DNA of 64,000 nucleotides. Origin: Myxocyprinus asiaticus (taxonomy: Eukaryota; Chordata; Actinopteri; Cypriniformes; Catostomidae). The notes beneath the pieces are model-generated. The model was not told the DNA's origin. It did no database searches and saw only the letters and a list, made by a program, of their open reading frames with translations. This document shows, in pieces, positions 1 to 10,613 of this stretch. The translations under genes were made by a program, and so were the position numbers. The stretch is from contig NC_059374.1 of NCBI RefSeq assembly GCF_019703515.2, forward strand, positions 16,342,245 through 16,406,244. The letters are read 5' to 3'. Numbering within the stretch: position 1 is the first letter of the stretch; each line of letters begins with the position of its first letter.

Positions 1-733
1 GCAGTTAAATTGATGAACTACACCTGTGGTTACTCTGCTAGGATACCTGTGTGAATGTATCCCTTTTATTCTGGCTGCAAAGTGTACCAAGATAAAAATA
101 AAAAAATAAAAACAGAATAACAGAATAACAGTTGTTAAAATAAATAATAATAATGGTACGTTTTTTTATATTGATGCTCTGATTAGGATTTTTACAGACG
201 AAACCGATTTTTCTGAAACCGTTCATCTGACCGGCCAATAGCAATCCTGATACTGATTGTTTAATCTTTTATCATAAGCTCTGTCATAACCGGTAATATA
301 AAATCTTTCTGCTCACTGTCACTGTTAGCTGAATTTCCCTGTTGGTAATACCATAGATGTTGCTGACAAAATACTGTAGGTTGGCTAACTGATAATCAAA
401 CAAACAGAAAAATTATTATTAATAATTAATATTTTGTTAACCCTTTCGCATGTCAGTTTTTCCTGTACTTAACTATTTCACATACAATCAATCCAGTGTG
501 ATTACAATAGGCTGGGCTCAGAGGCATTCGATCAAATCAGTGTGATCTGCATTCATGCTGCTGTTTACCAGCAAAAGAGGGACTGATCAACATCACAATA
601 TCTTTATTTTAATATGTTACAAACATTCAAACAATCACTACATAAATGTTTAAAGCCTTTACCGTCAGAACGCACTGTTTTGATGCAGCAATGCGGCCAT
701 GTTTTCTGATGTCAAACAAAGAATATACAAACT
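1..733. other. AT-rich non-coding DNA, no gene seen
   Basis: No reading frame with a recognisable domain, no tRNA fold and no clear repeat boundary was found. The segment ends where the left arm of a large palindromic element begins. Confidence 0.5.
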
Positions 734-1456
734 AGTCAGTCCACTTGAACCTTCTCCGATTCCATCAGTCACTCATTCTAACCACTCCCGGTGCAGGGAA
801 AGTAGAAGGGCTAGGCTTTTAGAACCTTCTATGCTTCAATCCCGAACTCAGAATCCAATGGTGCATTGCATGTAAACAATATGGTGGTGTGCATCTTATC
901 TATCATAGTCAATCATTATAAACATCTAAAAACCACATTATATGTTTGATAATATATAATCTGATCTTCAGTGCACCTGCTGTGATATAATAAATGTGAC
1001 ATGTAAAGTAAGATTTTTTTTATTATTATTATTATTTTTTATTACAGTGCGCATAAATAACTCATGCTGGGAGATTTGTCAGTACAGGAGAAACGCACGT
1101 GCGAAAAAGGTTAAGGATCCCCCAGCGTGAGTTCTTTAATGTGCGCTGTAATAAAAAACAATTTTCACCTTACACTCCACAGCAGATGCGCTGGAGGACA
1201 GATTATATATTATCAAACATATAATGTGATTTTTTTTATGTTTATAATGATTTACTCTGATAGATACAATGCGATCATGAATGCAATTGCTGGCTATGCG
1301 TGCCGCCATATTGTTTACATCGCAATGCAACATGGGATTCTGAGTTCATCAAGCAACAAAGTTTCTAAAAACATAGCCCTTCCACATTTTTTGCACTAGA
1401 AATGGTGAGAATGAGTGATGAACATAATGGGAGAAGGCTCGAGTGGACTACTGACC
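734..1456. mobile_element. Palindromic MITE-like element with ~340 bp inverted arms
   Basis: The left arm (about 734-1075) and the right arm (about 1119-1456) are imperfect reverse complements along nearly their whole length. Examples are TGTAAACAATATGG at 870-890, matched by CCATATTGTTTACA near 1310; the block around TATGTTTGATAATATATAAT near 940, matched near 1205-1225; and the inner GTGCGCATAAATAACTCA, matched by TGAGTTCTTTAATGTGCGC. A spacer of about 40 bp (1076-1118) separates the arms. No transposase is encoded. The structure suggests a non-autonomous foldback or MITE element. The outer ends are ragged, so no target-site duplication is claimed and the superfamily is unknown. Small ORFs inside the arms are probably meaningless. 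Confidence 0.8.
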
Positions 1457-2618
1457 TCTAAAATTATAATTGAAAAAACTCAATGCCATACAAACAGAGG
1501 TAGATTTGTGGGATCAACATAAGACCTCCTTTTCTCTCTGGCTTGTGTAAATCAAATATACCCCCAACCAAATGGCTAGCATGAGGCTCGTATGCCATGG
1601 AACATGCATTTCTTACATGATTTATTACTCCAAGCCTCCTCCCAAGACAGAGAAGACAGTCTTTGGAATGAGACCTTTCGTCTCTTTTTAAGTGCAAGAC
1701 CCAGAATAATTTGCTACACATACTAAACTTTCTTTGTCTTTCTTATAATGCATCTATACATATCCTGGGATATCATCTTAATCCATGAATTTTTGACACA
1801 CAATCACAAAACTCACTTGTCCATCATTTTACCCTGCACATAATTTATGCCAAAGTGCCTGAAACTATCTCACACAAGGTTTAAACTGATGGTAACCCTG
1901 AAATTATGTTACTGTGATTCATAAACATGTACTACCGATGTTTTAAAACCAACAAGTTAACTCTTATGATTTTAATTTCATATTATTCATGTTGTATAAT
2001 TAATAATTTATTGTGAATAATAAGTACATCATGTTTACTATCGTTGAGTTTCGTTGTGCATGTCTCAAATGGTAAAGAAGATCAATTTCTGATATCTCCT
2101 ATTGTATTCATGATATATAATTCATAGTTCAAATATGCCCTTTTTGAGCGGGAAACTGGGAGAACATATGGACAAAGAACGATAAATGAATTACCTTGAT
2201 GGTTGGTGAGAGTAAATCACATGCCATAACAAATGTAACTGATTGGCTTAAAGCATCTTTGGGGCGTGGACAAAGAGAATGGGTAAAACTCCATGCCTTG
2301 AATGAACTAGTTTCAGTTCAGGAAATTCTCAAGAGCCCTCTGAGACACCGAGGCCTCCCCTCCCAAGTTCTCAGTTTTTCAACATCCATCGCAACTAAGT
2401 TCTCCTTGAGTTCTCAATTTCCACGAGTTCACCCATCATGGGAGTCCTTGTGTTCTGAGTTCCTCAAAGTAGTTTAGTATAAGCTTTCTTCTGCAGCTGA
2501 ATTGATGCTCTGCCTTGTCATTCCATTGCCCATCTGGCGTGCACAATCGATTTCTGACTAAATCGACTCCATAACTTCATCTGAAATCCAGACCATTGAC
2601 CCAGCACAAACAAAGACT
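1457..2618. other. Non-coding, no gene or clear repeat recognised
   Basis: AT-rich sequence. A 93-codon open frame at 2196-2477 has no recognisable domain, no convincing splice context and ordinary composition, so it is not called as a gene. Confidence 0.45.
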
Positions 2619-2809
2619 AACATTTACATTTTACATTTATGCATTTGGCAGACACTTTTATCCAAAGCGACTTACAGTGCACCTATTACAGGGACAACCC
2701 CCCGGAGCAGCCTGGAGTTACGTGCCTGACTCAAGGACACAATGGTGGTGGCTGTGGGGATTGAACTGGCAACTTTCTGCGCTTTAGCCCACTAGGCCAC
2801 AACCATACC
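2619..2809 (-). mobile_element. tRNA-derived SINE with L2-type 3' tail
   Basis: Read on the minus strand, the sequence starts with a tRNA-like head. It has a box A-like TGGCCTAGTGGGC and a box B-like AGTTCAATCCCC about 35 bp later, which together form an internal RNA polymerase III promoter. A body follows, then the tail TGTAAGTCGCTTTGGATAA with GTCTGCCAAATGCATAAATG, ending in ACATTTACAT-type repeats. The same tail ends the L2 LINE at 45.36 kb, so this SINE was probably mobilised by L2 enzymes. A short AAGACT occurs on both sides (2613-2618 and 2810-2815) and may be a remnant of the target-site duplication. The element is non-coding; the plus-strand ORF across it is a shadow. Confidence 0.8.
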
Positions 2810-3380
2810 AAGACTTATATGAGTCAAGAAACACAGTGTAACGTGTCTGATGCTTTATTTTATAATTTGGGTAACACAATCTCAAATCGAGGCATAATAA
2901 ATTAAGTTTCGATGGTTCAGTTTATAGACTCCATAGGAAATTTTCCTCTGTTACAAATAATTTCCATTCATTTTCTGTTGATGCTCATTCACTAACCCTT
3001 GTTTATGTGTGCCTATGTGTGTTAGTTTATGTAGATTAATCAATAAAGTCTTGTTTGTATTCAAAGAGAAGTTAACTGTGAATATGATATACAATTATTG
3101 GTCACTTAAAATCTGTCGATCGCAAAGTTGCCTGCTTAAAAACAGTATTTCAAAATATTTTGATATTATTTTCAATGGCCATGAGAGTAATATTGCTCTA
3201 AGAATTAGTAGTGTAGAATTAGAACGTAGTGAAGTACGTTCACATCAACTCATCGCTGGTTGAATACGTTTAATTATTTTAATATTCCCCAAATTAATTA
3301 TAATTCCCTACTTGAGCTAAATGACGTTAAAAAAAAAAAAAAAAAAACGTGGTGAGGGGCCTTTTACCCTAGAAACAATT
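2810..3380. other. Non-coding, poly(A) tract at 3329-3347
   Basis: No gene recognised. A run of A near 3329-3347 lies about 35 bp outside the LTR element. The 84-codon frame at 3009-3263 has no recognisable features. Confidence 0.45.
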
Positions 3381-3890
3381 TGTAATGATGGCTGGCAAGG
3401 CAATGACAGGCAGACGAAGACAAGATGATGTGAAGAACCCAAGTGCAGTTTATTACAAACGTGGAATCCAAAAACCGTAAATCAAACATTAAACAAAACA
3501 GACATAAACAACTAGACTTGACCATAGAACCAACATTACACAAAAACAAAACCTGACAAAGGACGATGGCAAACATGAGGGTATAAATACATGGACAAGG
3601 GTAACAAGACAACCAATGAACAGACAGAACTATAAACGAGATAACAAGACTAAAAAACATAAACCAATGACAAACTAGAACTGATAACGAGTTAACAAGA
3701 CAATAAACTAATGAAAACAAGACACATGAGCATGGACAGGATGATCACATGACTTGACATGGAAACAGGGAATCACATGACATGGCAGGGAAACAGGAAA
3801 TAACATGACATGGAACCACATGACCTGAACAGGAACTAAACTTTTTTTTAAAAACATGAAAACAAGAACAAAACACATATAGACGTGACA
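3381..3890 (-). repeat. 3' LTR of the gag-only element
   Basis: This 510 bp direct copy of 5162-5685 has matching ends (TGTAA...TGACA on the plus strand). A minus-strand AATAAA polyadenylation signal reads from 3449-3454. It differs from its partner by scattered substitutions and small indels, such as the missing ACTTGACTTG duplication seen at 5294-5310. The insertion is therefore not very recent. Confidence 0.85.
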
Positions 3891-4038
3891 AATCCTCCCT
3901 CAAAACATCTTGACATGGCTACATGGCATGATGTGGTAACATGGTAGGCAGTATCCTGACTTGGCCATGGTAGGCATGGATGCTGACTCGTTGGCCGTGG
4001 CAGGCGTGAACGCTGGCTCGTGGAGCAGAGGCAGGCCT

Positions 4039-5144
4039 TTACCATGAAGCAGGCTTGCTTATGACATGGCATGGAGCAGACTGAACCGTTATTTTGACAG
4101 GCTGAGGCATTGCTGTGACGTGGCATGGAGCAGACTCAGGCGTGGCAGTGACGTGGCGTGGAGCAGACTCAGGCGTGGCGGTGACGTGGCGTGGCGCAAA
4201 CTCAGGCCTGGCAGTGACGTGGCATGGAGCAGACTCAGGCATGGCGGTGACATGGCATGGAGCAGACTCAGAGATGGCGGTGATGTGGCATGGAGCAGAC
4301 TCAGGTGTGGCAGTGACGTGGCATGGAGCAGACTCAGGCGTGGCGGTGATGTGGCATGAAGCAGACTGAGCCGTTATTGTGACAAGCTCAGGTGTTGCTG
4401 TGACATGGCATGGAGCAGGCTGAGGCACTGTTGTGACATGGCATGGAGCAGGCTGAGGCACGGATGTGACGTGGCATGGAGCAGGCTGAGGCGCGGCTGT
4501 GACATGGCGTGGAACAGACTCAGGCATGGTGGTGACGTGGCGTGGAGCAGACTCAGGCGTGGCGGTGATGTGGCATGGAGCAGACTCAGGCATGGCGGTG
4601 ATGTGGCATGGAGCAGACTCAGGCGTGGCGGTGACGTGGCATGGAGCAGACTCAGGGGTGGCGTCGATGTGGCATGGAGCAGACTCAGGCATGGCTGTGA
4701 CATGGCATGGAGCAGACTCTGGCATGGCTGTGACATGGCATGGAGCTGACTCAGGATCAGGGGCAGAAGGTGGCGCAAGCTCTGCGACCATGACGTGGGA
4801 CCCTGGCTCGGCAGCCATGACGTGGGACCCTGGCTCGGCGGCCATGACGTGGGACCCTGGCTCGGCGGCCATGATGTGGGACTCTGCCTTGGCGTCCACC
4901 TCCCCCACAGTGAACGATGAACCACATATCAGTAGGGCAAGGTCGATAATTTGAGTCAGGCTATAGGTACTCTGGCCACCTGGCATCAAGGAGGAGATTG
5001 GCTCATTCAGGCCAAAGCGAAAACAGTCCTTGAGGCAATCTCATTAAAATCGACCCTAATGGCCAGAGCACAAAAGTCCTCTACATATTCCTCCAGGGGA
5101 CAATTCCCCTGACGTAAATGAAGAAGCTGAACTGCTGGGTTCAT
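4039..5144 (-). pseudogene. Gag-like protein with minisatellite tail, one frameshift
   Basis: The frame starts at an ATG 18 bp inside the 5' LTR (5144, MNPAVQLLHLRQG), close to where a retrotransposon gag should begin. The N-terminal part has the acidic, aromatic pattern PLEEYVEDFCALA seen in fish LTR gag proteins. Around 5025-5035 the frame closes after FALA, while the expected continuation is open in another frame, so a single-base indel has broken it. The second part runs on through LMPGGQSTYSLTQIIDLAL and becomes repetitive: four 9-residue AEPGSHVMA units (about 4788-4880), then some 20 copies of an 11-residue unit of the type ESAPCHVTAMP (about 4066-4760). No zinc knuckle is seen. Opposite-strand ORFs over the repeats are shadows. 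Identification as gag rests on position between LTRs and pattern, not on a search. Confidence 0.7.
4066..4760 (-). repeat. 33 bp coding minisatellite
   Basis: Tandem units of 33 bp, such as GCAGACTCAGGCGTGGCGG followed by TGACGTGGCATGGA, each encode 11 residues on the minus strand. Because 33 is a multiple of three, copy-number change keeps the frame. A shorter 27 bp array (AEPGSHVMA) lies just upstream at about 4788-4880. Confidence 0.9.
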
Positions 5145-5161
5145 TTTGCAGTCAGGTATTC

Positions 5162-5685
5162 TGTAACGATGGCTGGCAAGGCAATGACAGGCAGATGAAG
5201 ATGAGATGATGTGAAGAACCCAAGTGCAGTTTATTACAAATGTGGAATCCAAAAAACGTAAATCAAACGTGAACAAAACAGACATAAACAACTAGACTTG
5301 ACTTGACTTGACCATAGAACCAACATTACACAAACACAATACCTGACAAGGACCATGGCAAACATGAGGGTATAAATACATGGACAAGGGTAACAAGACA
5401 ACCAATGAACAGACAGAACTATAAATGAGACAACAAGACTAATAAACTTAAACCAATGACAAACTAGAACTGATAACGAGTTAACAAGACAATAAACCAG
5501 TGAAAACAAGACACATGAACATGGAGGGAAACAGGATGATCACGTGACTTGACATGGAAACAGGGAATCACATGACATGGCAGGGAAACAGGAAATAACA
5601 TGACATGGAACCACATGACCTGAACAGGAACTAAACTTTTAAAAAAAGACATGAAAACAAGAACAAAACACATATAGACGTGACA
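5162..5685 (-). repeat. 5' LTR of the gag-only element
   Basis: This is the direct partner of 3381-3890. In minus-strand orientation it should hold the promoter. The same minus-strand AATAAA lies at 5230-5235. It carries a small ACTTG tandem expansion near 5294-5310 that the other LTR lacks. Confidence 0.85.
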
Positions 5686-5829
5686 CCATTTTAAAATATT
5701 AACAATGTTGGGGTGTGGCATTAAGCCCCATTGTACCCTATATCTAACAAAATCTCATTGACAACACTTGGTTAAAAGTAATGGCAAAAATTACTCAGAA
5801 AAGTGAAGTTAGTTCTCAGAAAATTTCTA

Positions 5830-5946
5830 CGTAGCATCATCTACTTGCAGAGGTCAATTGGTTTGACATTTTGTTTTCGAATGTAATACATTTATGCAAT
5901 TTTAAGTTTGACTTAAGTGTCCGAATACTTTTTGGAGCCAATGTAT
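5830..5946. mobile_element. Tc1/mariner-like terminal fragment
   Basis: The sequence AAGTGTCCGAATACTTTTTG followed by GAGCCAATGTA matches the end pattern of fish Tc1-like elements, whose terminal repeats begin TACA(T/G)TGG and contain AAAAAGTATT(T/C)GGACAC. No transposase and no partner end were found nearby, so this is a solitary remnant. Boundaries are approximate. Confidence 0.5.
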
Positions 5947-7762
5947 GTGTATAAAAAATACTCTACATTGACAGCTTGCAGACCCCAATTTATAATTATT
6001 TCCTTGAATTCTAGCCACCCCACTATACCCCAACACAGACGTGTCACTGTGTGCACTAAGGCCCAGTAAGTGTGTTCCCATAATGGTCACTTGAGCAGCC
6101 TCTCACATTCTGTAACATCTGAGCCATTGCCAGCTTTATGTGAGGGAGAGTGAGAACAGGGAATCCAAACTGTTTGTGCTCAAAATAAATGACTTAATGA
6201 CTGTGAGGTGTTCTTTGGGAGATGTCACACAAATTGTAGTTACCAAGCAACCCACTCATTATCACCCATTCAATTGAGGGCCTGTGAATAAAGAGAACTG
6301 TAGCAAACTGTAGATGTGAGAATAGTTTCTTGCCTCATTGATATTACAATTCTGTCAATAGGGTTCGAGGTAAAGCTACAAGATCCAAGTACGTACTCTA
6401 CCTAATTCGCAAATTTACGCAAAGTGCTTTTCTGTATAGCTTCTATCCAACAGGTACATTTTGAGTGGTTCACTATAAAATGACAAAAAATTACGTAATG
6501 ATTAGGCTACAAACTAGACTGCTGTATTAGTGCATTAAAAAATAATTTATGTTAAAGGAATATGTGAATAAAGGAGCAGCATTGAATTTGCAAACATACG
6601 GTATATTCATTAACATATTTTACAAATTACTTTGAACTAGTCTACTCTTCCACTATATAAACATCCTAGTGGCTGCATGCAATTATTTCATTGAGAAATA
6701 AATAGTCTTTTCACATGAGTGCGCATAGTGCATTTTTTCTCCTTTTTTGAATTTGCATCATAGCAGACGCAACCCTAAACAACTGAATGTTAAGTGAAAA
6801 CAAAGAACACTCGTGGTGAGAAAATTATACCTTTAGTCAGTTGTTTGCTAACTCAGAAATAAACCCTGAATCCGCACTAGTAAGCACACATGGATCTGTG
6901 CAGATTCGGAAAGTGCATTTATTCCGAAGCTCTTTTCAAAGTAACAGCGAGGGCCATTCACCAATCAGTCCTCTCCATTTGATGGAGCCACCTCTCACCT
7001 CAGTGAGTGATGCACCATTCCTGCTCTTATCTCTATCAATGTGACACAGCTGTTACTCCCCCGCCTTGTAAATGCCATGCCTGACTAGCGGCAAATATTC
7101 AACAAGGCACTGTATGATTTGGCTAGAATCTCTAAGTACAAATTTGTTTCACTTAGTATTATCGTTCCATAACAATTTCTGACCTGGCGACAGAACAGTC
7201 AGTCAGAATCTAAAGCAGTCTGAGTATTTAGAGGGGAGCAACTGTTAAAATAGTGTACTAGGTTCAATACAAGTGATGCTTTACCCACTGTCAATACTTT
7301 TGACATGAATATAATTGTTTACAATGTAAGTCTATATGGCAAGGCATTGCACTGCAATAAACATTAAACCTCAAATTAATACACACTGTTTTGAAAGTAT
7401 GACCACAAGACTTAAAACATGTGAACATGAGACTATTGTGATATAATCAATTAACAACCACGTCCCTGCTTACTTTTTCCGTACACGGTCATACTATCTG
7501 TTTAATCATATGTCCAAGCAGAGTAATTATTGCTAAATGTGCGGGCACTATGGCAGTGTATGGAATAGGCTGCAAAACTATGTTAATATGTAGTCAGATT
7601 TAACTAGTAGCCATTTCGCTTGGCTTGTAACCATCACTTCACCATGGACTTATGGAAACGTTCATTTTGTTTTACTTTAATTCTTGTACATATGTTATAT
7701 TTCTACTGCTTTTGCTAAATAAGTTATCTAAGTTAAAGACTTACCACTAGGGAAGGTAGACA
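5947..7762. other. Non-coding, no gene recognised
   Basis: AT-rich sequence without a coherent frame. A short stretch near 7250 (GGTTCAATACAAG) resembles the terminal sequence of the TTAA MITE family found at 27.2 kb, but too little is present to call a copy. Confidence 0.4.
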
Positions 7763-7784
7763 GTTCCCTATCTGTCACTCACTC

Positions 7785-7945
7785 GACGTTGTGTCGATGT
7801 AGTGACACTAGGGGTCACTCTTGGGAGCCCCAAACATCTCTGCTTTATTTAAAAAAAGGCCAATGAGAATTGGCGAGTGGAATTTGCATGCCACTCCCCT
7901 GGACATACGGGTATAAAAGGAGCTGGTATGCAACCACTCATTCAG
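7785..7945 (+). repeat. Left ITR of DIRS copy 1
   Basis: Inverted partner of 10614-10773 with a few mismatches. It contains an octamer ATTTGCAT and a TATA box and so may act as the element's promoter. Confidence 0.85.
7882..7918 (+). promoter_or_regulatory. Octamer plus TATA box in DIRS left ITR
   Basis: ATTTGCAT at 7882-7889 is a perfect octamer of the kind bound by POU/Oct factors. It lies 22 bp upstream of TATAAAA at 7912-7918. The pair reads into the gag gene whose ATG is at 8181. The same pair recurs in every DIRS ITR in this window. Confidence 0.65.
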
Positions 7946-8180
7946 ATTTTCTCTTCGGAGCCGAGCGGTTCTATTCATTGAAGCTGAATTCATCCGCGAA
8001 GTTCATTCACCTCATCTGCTGGATTCTACGACGCATTTCAGCGGCTTCTCCCCCTCTGCACCCGTGGAGTGCAGAGAACGCCCCTGGGTGCTTCGGCAGA
8101 AACAACTAAAAGAGTATATTAAAAAAAAGGAGTATATTTTCTTTCTAAAAGAGCGGCACACACGGAACGTCTTTTTAAAG

Positions 8181-8787
8181 ATGCCTTTCCATCTGTGTGT
8201 TATTCCTGGTTGCGGTCGATATCTCTCCGCTTCTGATGGTCGCTGTCTTTCGTGTCTGGGTGCTGCACACACGGAGACATCGTTCATGGATGGGTCTTGT
8301 CCTCACTTCGAGAACATGACCATGGCAATGTTGCAGTCATGGCTTGCATTTGTAAGAAAGCAAGCCACCCCAGCGGCTCCCCGCCTCGATCCTTCTATCT
8401 ACAGGTATGAGGCCGTGCCGGTTAGCACTGGGGGCGATTTGGGGACCTCAATTGGACCACCTCCGCCAGGTATCCCCCCATGGACCTTCCATTCCCCAGC
8501 AAGCTCACTTGCTCTGGTCGGGCACTCGGACGAGATCGCCAGCTTGTCTCAGGGCGAGTTCGACATCTCGTTCGGAGCCTGTGAAGAAGACGAGTTATCG
8601 AGCGCAGCATCGGAGGGCGGGCTCATCCAGTCGGACGCAGAGGCTAAGACTGGGCTTCCTCCTTCGGGAGTGGTCGCCCAGTCCCAGGCCGATGCGGAAA
8701 TGACGGACATGCTTTCCCTTCTGGCACCCATGACCAGACCTCTGGAATCTCCACATCTGGCCCCTGGATGGGACGCGGAAGACCTAA
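8181..8787 (+). pseudogene. DIRS gag, C-terminally deleted
   Basis: The frame begins at the ATG at 8181 (MPFHLCVIPGCGRYL). Near the N-terminus it has a cysteine/histidine cluster (CVIPGC, CLSC, then CPHFENM) that matches the putative zinc-binding start of fish DIRS gag proteins. An acidic, proline- and serine-rich middle follows. Around residue 185-200 the gag sequence stops and joins, through APMTRPLESP, a short piece that belongs downstream of RNase H in the longer copy at 50 kb. Some 150 or more C-terminal gag residues and all of RT/RNase H are therefore missing. The frame then runs on out of phase over the recombinase. Gag would package the RNA; this copy is unlikely to work. Confidence 0.75.
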
Positions 8788-9684
8788 GTGGCCTACCACC
8801 GATGCGAAGACCCCCAGAAATGCTCAGTCGGATCAGTGCTTTCCTTCCTGCAGGAGAGGCTGGAGGGGCGGCTGTCCCCCTCCACCCTGAAGGTGTATGT
8901 AGCCGCTATTTCGGCGCATCACGATGCAGTAGATGATAAGTATTTGGGGAAGCATGACTTGATCATCAGGTTTCTGAGAGGCACTAGGAGGTTGAATCCC
9001 TCCAGACTGCGCCTCGTCCCCTCATGGGACCTCTTCGTAGTCCTTCGGGGTCTACAGGGAGCTCCCTTTGAGCTCTTGGAGTCAGCTGAGCTTAAGGCAC
9101 TCTCTTTGAAGACTGCCCTCCTGACTGCGCTCACTTCCATCAAAAGGGTAGGGGAACTGCAGGCGTTCTCTGTCAGCGAATCATGCCTGGAGTTCGGTCC
9201 AGGTTACTCTCATGTGATCCTGAGACCCCGACCAGGCTATGTGCCCAAGGTTCCCACAACTCCTTTTAGGGATCAGGTGGTGAACCTGCAAGCGCTGCCC
9301 CAGGAGGAGGCAGACCCAGCCTTGGCGTTGCTCTGTCCGGTGCAAGCTTTACACATCTATTTGGATCACACGCAGAGCTTTAGAATCTCTGAGCAGCTCT
9401 TTAGAATCTCTGAGCAGCTCTTTGTCTGCTTTGGTGGACAGCAGAAAGGAAGCGCTGTCTCCAAACAGAGGATCGCCCACTGGGTCATCGACACCATCAC
9501 GATGGCATATCAGACTCAGGACACGCCACCCCCTGCAGGGTTACAAGCCCACTCCGCCAGTGGTGCATCTTTGGCAGACATCTGCAGAGCAGCGGGCTGG
9601 GCAACACCCAACACCTTTGCGAGGTTCTACAATCTCCGGGTTGAGACGGTCTCATCCTGTGTATTGGCAGGCACAAGCACATAA
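8788..9684 (+). pseudogene. DIRS tyrosine recombinase, catalytically broken
   Basis: The frame is open for 298 codons and collinear with the intact recombinase at 49176-50084. The first catalytic arginine is present in SIKRVGELQAF and the tyrosine in FARFYNL. The His-x-x-Arg box is damaged: HSTRGVAAS of the other copies is here HSASGASLADI, because about 13 residues including the second arginine are deleted. A tandem duplication of a 21 bp segment repeats SFRISEQLF (9379-9420). The N-terminus is also shortened and fused to the gag/RNase H junction. In family terms this enzyme would integrate circular cDNA at GTT sites. With the arginine lost this copy should be inactive. Confidence 0.85.
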
Positions 9685-10436
9685 GTTCCGGGACATCTGG
9701 CCAGGTGTACCACTTGCTCATAGCGCTTTTCCCCTCCCTTGAGGTGAATACGTGCGCTCTTGACTCCCAGTCGTGTTCACAGATTGTGAACCCTGGATGA
9801 CTTTCCTCCTTAGCCCTCTGGCAGCTGAGTTTGCGGAGAAACTCACTGACTGGCCCAGTACGTGCGCTAATGAGCCCCTGTACTGAGGTAGGTGCTCCAC
9901 ATGTGCTGGTTCCCCGAAGGTGACCCCATGTGATATCTTCCACAAAATTGTTTCCCTGACGGCAAACTGTGTCTTCCTTGGGCAGAGGCCCCTCTGCCCC
10001 CGGTCACCATGCTCTGTAGAAACTCCTTCCCCTTCGGGTATGACCTACCATGGGACCTCTCCACATGACATACTTCCGAGAAGACTCGGTAAGACCATGT
10101 GACGTATTCCACTCAAAATCCCCCCCCCCCCCTTTGGGTGGGGTGTGGTCTCCGCGGTGTCTTCCCCTTGGGAGGGACACCTCCCGATGCAGACACTTAT
10201 GGTTCCCAGTCAGTTAACAAATTCCACTCTTTTTGGGGAGAAAAGAGAGGGAAAAGAGGCCTCGGCTGGGCTAGCCTGTCCCTATAGTTGGGCAGTCCAC
10301 TTGTTCCTGTTCGACGCGTTGGGGGAGGTTACGTGACGGCCTGGTGCGCTGGCTATGAGGCACACAGGAGTCTGCCCGTCACACACCGCCAGTTCACGCA
10401 ACACAGTTCAGCTAGTTGTGGCGTTTTGTATAGGGA
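9685..10436 (+). other. DIRS copy 1 non-coding 3' region
   Basis: Lies between the recombinase stop and the internal complementary region. It holds loosely repeated CATGTGAYRTATTCC-like segments (near 9926, 10065 and 10097) and a homopolymer C run at 10125-10134. The equivalent region of copy 3 (48450-49170, opposite strand) has similar CACATGG segments. No further gene is seen. Confidence 0.5.
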
Positions 10437-10560
10437 CCACTAGTGTCACTACATCGACACAACGTCGAGTGAGTGACAGATAGGGAACATCCTGGTTACT
10501 TTCGTAACCTCCGTTCCTTGATGGAGGGAACGAGATGTTGTGTCCCTCTTGCCACAATGC
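10437..10560. repeat. Internal complementary region of DIRS copy 1
   Basis: The left half (10437-10488) is the reverse complement of the element's left end, and the right half (10486-10560) is the reverse complement of its right end. They meet at AAC, the complement of the terminal GTT. In the DIRS model this region templates joining of the ends into a circle. Confidence 0.85.
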
Positions 10561-10613
10561 TGAATTACCTGCTGAAATGGCCGGGACCTGGTCTCGGTTC
10601 CTCAGCACAAAAC

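Larger units (their letters stand above)
3381..5685 (-). mobile_element. Gag-only non-autonomous LTR retrotransposon (complete ends)
   Basis: Two direct repeats of 510 and 524 bp flank a 1.27 kb interior. On the plus strand each starts TGTAA and ends TGACA, giving TG...CA LTRs in either reading. Read on the minus strand, the interior opens just after the right-hand (5') LTR with a gag-like frame. It ends with a purine-rich GAGGGAGGATT directly before the left-hand (3') LTR, in the position expected for a polypurine tract. Flanking pentamers are CAATT (3376-3380) and CCATT (5686-5690), a 4/5 match compatible with a decayed 5 bp target duplication. No protease, reverse transcriptase, RNase H or integrase frame is present, so mobilisation would need enzymes from another element. 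The sequence after the 5' LTR (GAATACCTGACTG) is not a primer-binding site I recognise. Confidence 0.85.

Noticed and set aside
2196..2477. 93-codon frame as a host exon
   Set aside because: No domain, no convincing splice sites, and sits between repeats; chance length is plausible.
4066..4954. Three overlapping plus-strand ORFs rich in Trp/Arg (MAWSRLRHG-, TWHGADSG-type repeats)
   Set aside because: They are antisense reading of the 33 bp gag minisatellite; the periodic codons come from the repeat, and the minus frame fits the LTR element.
9422..10112. Several 60-150 codon ORFs on both strands over DIRS copy 1
   Set aside because: They are shadows of the recombinase frame or of the element's non-coding 3' region; no domain or conserved equivalent in the other copies.
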